A DNA stretch of 5,401 nt from an uncultured Desulfohalobiaceae bacterium (GTDB lineage: Bacteria; Desulfobacterota; Desulfovibrionia; Desulfovibrionales; Desulfonatronovibrionaceae): NCBI GenBank assembly GCA_913055195.1, contig CAJXJU010000111.1, positions 1 through 5,401 on the forward strand, given 5' to 3'. This document shows, one piece after another, positions 1 through 5,401 of this stretch (position 1 is its first letter; each line of letters begins with the position of its first letter). Position numbers and translations under genes: made by a program. The notes beneath the pieces are model-generated. The model searched no databases. It worked only from the letters and a program-made list of their open reading frames with translations, and was not told the DNA's origin.

Positions 1-34
1 CGCCTGTCCCCGCTAGCTGTAATTTGCGAGTTTC

Positions 35-50
35 GACTTTTTGCAGGCGA
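35..50 (+). repeat. 16-bp direct repeat, copy 1 (half of a hairpin element)
   Basis: The 16 bases GACTTTTTGCAGGCGA occur here and again, identically, at 1255-1270, each time upstream of an exported-protein gene. In the downstream copy they form the right arm of a compact hairpin. Here the base just upstream does not supply the matching left arm. The first six bases of the window (CGCCTG, 1-6) pair perfectly with CAGGCG (44-49), so this copy could be a hairpin with a much larger loop, and its left flank may be cut by the window edge. It is most likely a dispersed intergenic repeat. A shared cis-acting signal is the alternative. The repeat itself is certain and its role is not. Confidence 0.7.
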
Positions 51-57
51 CTCAGGA

Positions 58-76
58 TATGTTATCGCATAACATA
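58..76. promoter_or_regulatory. Perfect 8+3+8 dyad upstream of gene 1
   Basis: TATGTTAT (58-65), spacer CGC (66-68), ATAACATA (69-76) is a perfect inverted repeat ending 13 bases before the first possible ATG of gene 1. The size and spacing suit an operator for a dimeric DNA-binding protein. As RNA it would be a short, AU-rich hairpin next to the translation start. TATGTT at 58-63 is also a passable -10 element, but no good -35 hexamer sits 16-18 bases upstream. I do not recognise the binding site of any named regulator. Confidence 0.45.
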
Positions 77-89
77 CTGAAAATATTGA

Positions 90-1211
90 ATGTCTGACAT
101 TGCCATGAAGGTTCAAAAATTATATTATATTTATTTTACTCTGTTTTTAGGCCTGCTTTGTACCGGAACACTCTCTTTTGCTGGTCAAAAAGTAACAGCC
201 AGAGGTTTGAGTTTTTTTGAACCGGGCAGGGAATTAATAGCCAGAGAAAAAGCCCTGGACGAGGCCAAACGGGCTGCCATTGAACAGGTAATTGGTGCTC
301 ATATTAGTTCTGTATCTCTGGTTGAAAATTTCCAGTTGGTTCAGGATCAAATCTTTAGCAGGTCGAGCGGCTATCTCAAAAATATAAGAATTTTAAACGA
401 AAAAAAGACCAGCCTTGGCACCTATGAGGTAACAATTGAGGCCGAAGTTGAAGTCTCTGCCCTGGTCAATGATATTGAGCGCTTTCAAAATATCCTTAAC
501 CTGCAAAATAATCCCCGTGTTTATATACGAATAAATCCATCTCTGCAACCGGACCATAAACCAGCAGCCATCAAAGTTAAAACCCTTCTGACAGATCGTT
601 TGCAACAAGCCGGCTTTATCCTGCTTGCCTCCCCATCCGGCATTGATGCTCCATGCCCTGGCTTGATTCTGGATTTGAGCACTGAAATTTCTTCAACCAC
701 CAGTCAATATCAGGATATTACCATCACTTTAAACGAGCTCAGTTGCTCTGCTTCCATTATACGTTCTTCTGACAATAAAATTCTCGCAACAGCAACGGCT
801 ACTGTATCTCTACCCGGAGAAAACAGGTTACAGGTAATGGAACGTGGCGCGCAAAAATGCGTATCCAGGATATGGAAAACATTACGCCAAAAACTATTAT
901 CCGTCTGGGAACAGGAACTATATGGCCCCAGGGAACTTACCATGACCGTCCACTGCCTGCATAACTATAATGAGGCCAGACAAATATGCAAAATCATAAA
1001 GGCTGACATTGCAGGCGTCCAGAACGCCAGACTTCTGAAATTTAAGCGTAAAACAGGAGTATATGTAATTCAATATAAGGGTTGGCCTGAATTTTTCATC
1101 AATGAAATGTCCATGTCATATTTTCAAAACAAACATTTTTCTTTTACAATTGAAAATATTGACAATAATAAGATTGTCATCAAAATCAATAAATTTGTGT
1201 GTAAAAAATAA
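90..1211 (+). CDS. Secreted protein with FlgT N-terminal-like domain
   Basis: Encodes 373 residues. A signal peptide is visible (hydrophobic about 11-27, likely cleavage after LSFA at 31), so the mature protein is exported and has no lipobox. Residues about 34-122 match the pattern of the FlgT N-terminal/LPP20-type domain: an ARG-starting strand, the helix AREKALDEAKRAAIEQVIGA, then VSLVEN, YLKNIRIL and a YEVTIEAEVEV strand. Residues about 141-275 alternate strands and helices like the TolB/CsgG-like middle domain of FlgT. Residues about 281-370 form a separate beta/alpha domain I do not recognise. FlgT in Vibrio helps build the flagellar outer rings, but no flagellar gene is present here, so the role is only envelope-associated. 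An in-frame TGA at 87-89 rules out an earlier start. ATG at 105 (residue 6) gives a cleaner signal peptide, MKVQK, and is equally possible. Neither start has a recognisable Shine-Dalgarno sequence, which is odd beside genes 2 and 3. Confidence 0.85.
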   Translation: MSDIAMKVQKLYYIYFTLFLGLLCTGTLSFAGQKVTARGLSFFEPGRELIAREKALDEAKRAAIEQVIGAHISSVSLVENFQLVQDQIFSRSSGYLKNIRILNEKKTSLGTYEVTIEAEVEVSALVNDIERFQNILNLQNNPRVYIRINPSLQPDHKPAAIKVKTLLTDRLQQAGFILLASPSGIDAPCPGLILDLSTEISSTTSQYQDITITLNELSCSASIIRSSDNKILATATATVSLPGENRLQVMERGAQKCVSRIWKTLRQKLLSVWEQELYGPRELTMTVHCLHNYNEARQICKIIKADIAGVQNARLLKFKRKTGVYVIQYKGWPEFFINEMSMSYFQNKHFSFTIENIDNNKIVIKINKFVCKK

Positions 1212-1235
1212 AACTAACGCCAACACAGACTTAAC

Positions 1236-1274
1236 TGAGTTGCCTACAAAAAGGGACTTTTTGCAGGCGAATCA
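1236..1274 (+). repeat. Intergenic hairpin containing direct repeat copy 2
   Basis: This near-perfect inverted repeat fills the middle of the 88-bp gap between genes 1 and 2. The left arm 1236-1253 pairs with 1257-1274 around the loop GGA, with two mismatches (1239/1271 and 1246/1264) and one G-T wobble. Its core is GCCTACAAAAAG against CTTTTTGCAGGC. The right arm contains the 16-bp sequence shared with 35-50. No T-run follows the stem, so a classical intrinsic terminator is unlikely. The hairpin ends 12 bases before the gene 2 ribosome binding site and could affect RNA stability or processing between the genes. It may equally be a passive dispersed palindromic repeat. Confidence 0.7.
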
Positions 1275-1286
1275 ACATACGCAAAC

Positions 1287-1292
1287 AGGAGG
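1287..1292 (+). promoter_or_regulatory. Ribosome binding site fixing the gene 2 start
   Basis: AGGAGG lies 7 bases upstream of the ATG at 1300. It decides the start of gene 2 against the upstream in-frame ATG at 1102. That earlier start would overlap gene 1 by 110 bases and put 66 non-signal-like residues in front of a textbook lipoprotein signal peptide. Confidence 0.9.
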
Positions 1293-1299
1293 AGATTCC

Positions 1300-3306
1300 A
1301 TGAACAAAAAGTTGTTGTCAAACATTCTGATAATTGCTCTGGCCCTGCTTTTGTCTGCCTGTGCTGCTGGTAATAAATATTTTGAGCTTAGCCAGCAATT
1401 ACAAAGTGCAGGAAAATATAAGGAGGCCATTGCTTATCTTGAGCAGGCTTTAGCTAAAGAGCCAGAAAACAAAAAATATCAACAAGCCCTGACTGAGATC
1501 AAAAGAAAACTGATTGGCAAATATGTAGCTGAAGCCAGAGCAATACTGAGCACCACCGAGCCTGTGACCATAAATACAATCACCAGAGTCAAAGACAAAC
1601 TTGCAAAGGCTGAAGAAGTTGATCCTCAAGCAGCAGAAGTGGTTTCTCTTAAAAAGGAAATCGGTTCTATAGAAGAAAAATTTTTAACTGAAATAAAGCA
1701 AACCTATTCTCACGCCAAACAGGCTATCGCAGAAAACAAATGGGACAAAGCGTATTTTCTCCTCCAGCAGGTGCAAAGCAAGTTTCCCAATTACGAGGAC
1801 TCATCAAGGCTGCTCATTAAGTGTTCCAGAGAAGGAGCCGAGTTTTTTTTCAATCAGGCCAGAGATTTTTTTGATCAGGAAAACTTCAAGCAAGCCATTC
1901 ACTTTTTGCGTAAAGCACTTACATTAGACCCTGCAAATGGGCCTGCACGAGAGCTTTTAAAACAAGCTCAGGAAAATGACAGCAAAAAATATTTTCTTGC
2001 CCGTGCCAGGGAAGCGGTAATGGCCCAGAAGTGGGACAGGGCTGTGCAAGCCTATAAAAGGGCATTGGGATATGATCCTGCTGACCAGGATTTAAAACAG
2101 CTCATTGCCCACGCCAATCTCAAAGCAGGCGAATATTATATCCATAAATCCAGGGAAAATATAAAAGATGGCTGGCTCATCAAGGCTGTTGACTCATACA
2201 TGCTCGCCAGAAAGTATATACAGGATGAAAATGATTATAAGCTTAATTCCCTGAAGCAGCTGCTTACCTCCAGGCTCAGATTCATTGCAGACCATTTCAA
2301 AGATCAAAATCAATATGGAGCGGCCTGGTACTGGTATAACAAAATCAAGCAAATTCAACCTGATTATCCTGAAATTTTTTTCCTGATCCAGGCAATGGAG
2401 GACAATATCCGTCACCGGGTACAAAAGTCCATTGCTGTCTTTGATTTTAACAGTCCATCTGACAACCCTGATGCAGGAATTATTGTTGCCAACAACCTGA
2501 TTACCTTTCTTTTCAATAACGCCAGCGGCGATATAAAAATTCTGGAACGAGAAAATCTCAAGTCCATACTCGAAGAAATGAAACTGGGACAGATTGGTGT
2601 TGTTTCAGCCCAGACAGCCAAGGAAATGGGGCGAATCTATGGCATTGATGTTGCCATTATGGGTAGCGTGCTTTTATTCAAGGTTGACTCCACAATATCC
2701 AAAGGCATCAAAACTGTCAGATATCAGGTAGGAACAAAAATTGAAGACAATATTGATTATCTGAACTGGAGGGCAAAACATCCCAAACCAAGTGAAAAAG
2801 AGCTTGCTCAGGCACCACCCGCCAAAATAGTTATCCCTGAATATGCTGAAAAAGACTATGAAGTAGCCAAACATAAAAAAGTTGGTTTTGTGCAACTGTC
2901 TTTCAGAATTGTGGATATTGCCACCGGCGAAAACATCCAGGTCAGGACCATTGAACGTAAACGTGTGGTTGAAGACGAAGCCAGCGCGGGCCTTGCAGAG
3001 GCCAATGTAAAGTATGATCCACTGGAGCTTCCCACTGACACAGAACTGTTGCAAAGCCTGACATCAGAAGTTGTAGCAGAGCTTGGCCGGGAAGTATTAA
3101 GGCCACTTCGCAATCTGGAACAAACCTATTTTCAGGAAGGTGAAAAGCTCCTTAGACGCAGACAAAACCTTGAGGCAGCAGAGAAATTTATTGATGCTGT
3201 ATTTGACGAGCGCTTGAAAAGAATCACCAATTCTCCTGTCACAAAAAATGCACTGAACAAAGTTGAAGAGATCTTCCGCAAGTATCAAATTCAACTGGGA
3301 GGTTAG
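1300..3306 (+). CDS. TPR-repeat outer-membrane lipoprotein with CsgG-like domain
   Basis: Encodes 668 residues. MNKK, a hydrophobic core and the lipobox L18-S-A-C21 mark a lipoprotein; the residue after the cysteine is Ala, not Asp, which suits outer-membrane sorting. Residues about 26-360 hold TPR-like helix pairs at about 26-59, 133-166, 180-213, 230-263, 277-310 and 326-358, several ending in a loop such as LDPANGPA or YDPADQD. The CsgG-like domain spans about 377-605: IAVFDF (378-383), ILERENLKSILEE (414-426), AKEMGRIYGIDVAIMGSV (about 440-457), FRIVDIATGE (535-544) and a terminal helix ending near 603. A last TPR-like helix pair lies at about 608-640. CsgG itself is a curli export pore of about 260-280 residues, so this is a large fusion. 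Its middle insert (466-525) is charged and proline-rich rather than clearly beta-hairpin, so pore formation is doubtful. It is cotranscribed with gene 3, 3 bases downstream. The likely role is a membrane-anchored scaffold or assembly factor. Confidence 0.9.
   Translation: MNKKLLSNILIIALALLLSACAAGNKYFELSQQLQSAGKYKEAIAYLEQALAKEPENKKYQQALTEIKRKLIGKYVAEARAILSTTEPVTINTITRVKDKLAKAEEVDPQAAEVVSLKKEIGSIEEKFLTEIKQTYSHAKQAIAENKWDKAYFLLQQVQSKFPNYEDSSRLLIKCSREGAEFFFNQARDFFDQENFKQAIHFLRKALTLDPANGPARELLKQAQENDSKKYFLARAREAVMAQKWDRAVQAYKRALGYDPADQDLKQLIAHANLKAGEYYIHKSRENIKDGWLIKAVDSYMLARKYIQDENDYKLNSLKQLLTSRLRFIADHFKDQNQYGAAWYWYNKIKQIQPDYPEIFFLIQAMEDNIRHRVQKSIAVFDFNSPSDNPDAGIIVANNLITFLFNNASGDIKILERENLKSILEEMKLGQIGVVSAQTAKEMGRIYGIDVAIMGSVLLFKVDSTISKGIKTVRYQVGTKIEDNIDYLNWRAKHPKPSEKELAQAPPAKIVIPEYAEKDYEVAKHKKVGFVQLSFRIVDIATGENIQVRTIERKRVVEDEASAGLAEANVKYDPLELPTDTELLQSLTSEVVAELGREVLRPLRNLEQTYFQEGEKLLRRRQNLEAAEKFIDAVFDERLKRITNSPVTKNALNKVEEIFRKYQIQLGG
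3297..3302 (+). promoter_or_regulatory. Ribosome binding site of gene 3 inside the end of gene 2
   Basis: GGGAGG lies within the last codons of gene 2 and 7 bases before the ATG at 3310. With a 3-base gap between the stop at 3304-3306 and this ATG, the arrangement supports translational coupling and one transcript for genes 2 and 3. Confidence 0.85.
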
Positions 3307-3309
3307 GCC

Positions 3310-5268
3310 ATGTCCAGGCGTCTTCCTGTTTTTTGCCTTTTTCTTTGCGTTCTTTTTATTAACAACCTGGCCCGGGCAGCCAAACCCATTATTGCTATTT
3401 TTAATTTGAGGCCAACTAACATTGAAGCCCTTGGTTATGACGGTGAACTTCTCTATTCTCTGGTCTCGGCCCTTACAAGGGACAATTCCATTGAGATTAT
3501 GCCCCGCCGGGAAATGGAAGACGCTCTTTTGCAGGCAGGGCTTACTCAGAGTGACAATCCGGACCATGCCCTGCAAGCAGGAAAAGCCCTGGGGGTAAAT
3601 TATGTCCTTATAGGACAGGTTTCCAAACAGGGCCTGCAAATCAAGACCAGGCTTCATTTGTTAAGTGTAGCCCAGGGTAGGATAATCAAAACATGGTCGT
3701 CAGTTTTTTCAGGAAGAGAAGATATTCTCAATAAAGCACCTGGACTGGCCAGGACCATTGTGGAGGCACTTCACGCCAAACACTCCACCATACAACATAT
3801 AGCGCATACACAAAAGCAAAAAATACAAATTATAATTAAAAATTTAAAGGCAACGTGCAAAAAAAATTACGTTGTTTTGACCTGGAATTTTAATCCACAG
3901 GATCCCATTGCCCGGTTTAATGTTTATCGCGCAGAAAACAAAAATGGGCCCTACCAATTTATAGGCAAAACCAATAGAAATATCTTTGAAGATCATAAAA
4001 TTAGCAAGGGACATTCATATTGCTATATGCTTGCAGCCTTGCTTTACAATGGTCAGGAAATAAAGCTAAAACCAATAGCGCAGGTCAGGAATGTCGGTGA
4101 AAAATTGCCTCATCCACCCCTGATCCTGGAGGCAAAAGGCTTTATTAAACGCGGCCTGTTAAAGTTTATCCCTTCTCTTCTCAATGAACAGGAAGGCTTT
4201 AAAATTAAACAATATATTCTCTATCGCAGGGCAGAGGGTGATGACCGGGTAAAAGTTCAAGAAATTCCTGCCAGATTTAAATCCCAATCTGAATTGGCCC
4301 TGTATGCTGAAGATACAGGATTACAGGACAATACAACTTATGAATATTGTCTAACCAGCCTGACCAGAAAAAAACAAAGCCCCTGTTCTGACACGGTTAA
4401 AATAACTACAACACCCAGGCCACACCTGGTCCTGGCCAGAGACAACCTGTTGCGCAGGATCGATTTAAGCTGGCATAAAATAGAGAATATAGAAGGCTAT
4501 TACCTCTACCGCCGGGTACAGGGCGAAAACTGGCAGAGAATTGCCAGAATTCGCAAAAATCACCAGACTCAATATTCAGACAAAAATCACCTGGAAGACG
4601 GCCTGACCTATGAATATTATTTGACTGCTTATGACAGCAAAGGAGAAACCGGGCCTTCAAATATCATAAGTGGAAAAACAAAAGATTTACCTTTGCCACC
4701 TGCGGATATAAGTGCCCGCAGTGGTATGGTTAAATCTGTTTTACTGACCTGGAAACCCATTAGTGATAGAGATATTGGAGGTTACACAATTTATCGGGGC
4801 CTGAGCCCGCAGAAAATGTATGAAATTGCAAAAGTAAAAGGGTTTAAAAAAGCTTCATATCTGGACAAAGGCAGGACATTTGAGCCCCTTGAAGATGGCC
4901 AGACATATTATTATGCCATAGCCAGTTTTAACCTTTTTAAGGCAGAAGGCCCTATTTCCAGGGCAGTCAAAGCAACGACCAAACCCAGGCCAGTACCAGT
5001 AAAGGGCTTTACAGCAACTCCAGAACCAGACAAAATCGTTTTGACCTGGCGCAAAAACCCGGAAAATGATATCAGGGCTTATGTCATTTATCGTTCCAGA
5101 AATACAGGATTCTGGAAAAAACTGGCCACACTGCCAGCCAGACAAACAAAATATGAGGACAATGATTTAAAACCAGAAAGTGCTTATACTTATAAAATTA
5201 TAGCCATAGATAAAGACGGTCTGGAAAGCGATCCAGCAATAGTGGAAGGGCTAAAGGGTAAGGAGTAA
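3310..5268 (+). CDS. Exported FlgO/CsgG-like protein with five FN3 modules
   Basis: Encodes 652 residues. The signal peptide MSRRLPVFCLFLCVLF... is probably cleaved after ARA (21-23). The cysteines at 9 and 13 do not form a lipobox. Residues about 25-158 form a compact CsgG/FlgO-like domain: IAIFNL (28-33), EIMPRREMEDALLQAG (62-77), GKALGVNYVLIGQV (91-104) and a LLSVAQGRIIKTW strand pair (117-129). Five fibronectin type III-like modules follow at about 172-263, 269-367, 371-457, 463-557 and 561-649. Their recurring marks are VLTW or DLSW early, a YxxYR strand in the middle (FNVYRAE, YILYRRAE, YYLYRRV, YTIYRGL, YVIYRSR) and TYEYxLTA or TYYYAIAS near the end. The second module is the most divergent and lacks the early Trp. 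FN3 modules usually serve as spacers or binding surfaces in exported proteins. Gene 2 directly upstream carries a related domain, so a complex between the two is plausible. The function is unproven. It is the last gene of the operon within the window. Confidence 0.88.
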   Translation: MSRRLPVFCLFLCVLFINNLARAAKPIIAIFNLRPTNIEALGYDGELLYSLVSALTRDNSIEIMPRREMEDALLQAGLTQSDNPDHALQAGKALGVNYVLIGQVSKQGLQIKTRLHLLSVAQGRIIKTWSSVFSGREDILNKAPGLARTIVEALHAKHSTIQHIAHTQKQKIQIIIKNLKATCKKNYVVLTWNFNPQDPIARFNVYRAENKNGPYQFIGKTNRNIFEDHKISKGHSYCYMLAALLYNGQEIKLKPIAQVRNVGEKLPHPPLILEAKGFIKRGLLKFIPSLLNEQEGFKIKQYILYRRAEGDDRVKVQEIPARFKSQSELALYAEDTGLQDNTTYEYCLTSLTRKKQSPCSDTVKITTTPRPHLVLARDNLLRRIDLSWHKIENIEGYYLYRRVQGENWQRIARIRKNHQTQYSDKNHLEDGLTYEYYLTAYDSKGETGPSNIISGKTKDLPLPPADISARSGMVKSVLLTWKPISDRDIGGYTIYRGLSPQKMYEIAKVKGFKKASYLDKGRTFEPLEDGQTYYYAIASFNLFKAEGPISRAVKATTKPRPVPVKGFTATPEPDKIVLTWRKNPENDIRAYVIYRSRNTGFWKKLATLPARQTKYEDNDLKPESAYTYKIIAIDKDGLESDPAIVEGLKGKE

Positions 5269-5294
5269 GGGGGAGAGGTTGTGGATATTATTGA

Positions 5295-5324
5295 TCTCAA
5301 CTTTCGGAGTTCCGAAAGTTGAGA
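5295..5324. terminator. Perfect 14-bp hairpin after gene 3, possible terminator
   Basis: Bases 5295-5308 (TCTCAACTTTCGGA) pair perfectly with 5311-5324 around a central GT, 26 bases after the gene 3 stop codon. The place and strength suit the end of the operon transcript. No T-run follows directly on either strand: the next T-run is at 5365-5370, after 40 unrelated bases. It may therefore be a Rho-dependent or RNA-stabilising stem, or the palindromic head of the repeat element that follows it. Confidence 0.5.
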
Positions 5325-5325
5325 A

Positions 5326-5370
5326 ATTCGAAATCCGAATATCGAGATCCGAAACAAATTCGAATTTTTT
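5326..5370. repeat. ATTCGAA/ATCCGAA heptad cluster
   Basis: Short related units stand almost end to end: ATTCGAA (5326-5332), ATCCGAA (5333-5339), the variant ATCGAG (5341-5346), ATCCGAA (5347-5353) and ATTCGAA (5358-5364). The last lies in the perfect 12-bp palindrome AAATTCGAATTT (5356-5367), which runs into T6 (5365-5370). TTCAAATGACCAAAAC follows. The block has no credible reading frame. From memory it resembles low-complexity dispersed intergenic repeats seen in Desulfobacterota and some other environmental bacteria, but this was not searched. The full extent downstream is unknown because the window ends; 5371-5401 shows no gene. Confidence 0.55.
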
Positions 5371-5401
5371 AATGTTCAAATGACCAAAACACGGTTGATT
5401 A

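Noticed and set aside
1..89. Sigma-70 promoter for gene 1
   Set aside because: TATGTT (58-63) and CATACT (73-78) are weak -10 candidates, but neither has a convincing -35 hexamer at the right spacing.
1236..1274. Intrinsic terminator between genes 1 and 2
   Set aside because: The stem is good but the bases after it (ACATACGCAAAC) contain no T-run, and the next gene follows closely on the same strand with matching function.
1102..1299. Upstream in-frame extension of gene 2 starting at the ATG at 1102
   Set aside because: It would overlap gene 1 by 110 bases and read through the hairpin repeat. It would also bury the lipoprotein signal peptide that starts at 1300 behind a strong AGGAGG site.
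2674..3054. Minus-strand open frame of 126 codons inside gene 2
   Set aside because: It is fully opposite the CsgG-like domain and resembles no family. The plus-strand frame is clearly the coding one.
3097..3657. Minus-strand open frame of 186 codons across the gene 2/gene 3 junction
   Set aside because: It lies opposite two well-supported genes, its product has no recognisable domain or signal, and its composition is that of an antisense shadow.
5281..5322. Tiny GTG-started frame of 13 codons after gene 3, preceded by the purine-rich GGGGGAGAGG
   Set aside because: It runs straight through the perfect hairpin and stops inside it. The possible ribosome binding site is tempting, but the product is too short and repeat-derived to call a gene. 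It could be the stump of a gene start interrupted by the repeat, which cannot be tested here.
5326..5370. CRISPR array
   Set aside because: The units are only 7 bases, nearly contiguous and variable, with no spacers of regular length.

Overview
The window looks like a piece of a Gram-negative, moderately AT-rich bacterial chromosome. The best guess is a Desulfobacterota (deltaproteobacterial, sulfate-reducer-type) genome. This rests on one exported lipoprotein with a +2 residue that suits the outer membrane, two further exported proteins of the FlgT/FlgO/CsgG type, and the style of the intergenic repeats. It is an inference from gene content and not a taxonomic identification. There are no RNA genes, transposases or CRISPR arrays, and no credible genes on the minus strand.

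Layout: bases 1-89 are a leader with half of a dispersed-looking hairpin repeat (35-50) and a perfect 19-bp dyad (58-76). Gene 1 (90-1211) encodes a secreted protein with a FlgT-N-like domain. The 88-bp gap after it (1212-1299) holds a second, complete copy of the hairpin repeat (1236-1274) and a strong ribosome binding site. Gene 2 (1300-3306) encodes a lipoprotein with an N-terminal TPR array and a CsgG-like domain. Gene 3 (3310-5268) starts 3 bases later and encodes a signal-peptide protein with a FlgO/CsgG-like domain followed by five fibronectin type III modules. The tail (5269-5401) holds a perfect 14-bp hairpin and a cluster of ATTCGAA/ATCCGAA heptads, then runs off the window edge.

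How the genes may work together: all three proteins are exported and all point to the cell envelope. Gene 2 is predicted to be anchored in a membrane by its lipid. Genes 1 and 3 are predicted to be soluble in the periplasm or at the surface. CsgG-, FlgO- and FlgT-type domains are associated with outer-membrane assemblies such as the curli channel and the Vibrio flagellar outer-membrane rings. The set is therefore best read as a small envelope-assembly operon of unknown exact function: a TPR/CsgG lipoprotein as scaffold, an FN3-bearing partner, and a FlgT-like accessory. Nothing in the window names the substrate, and no flagellar or curli structural gene is present.
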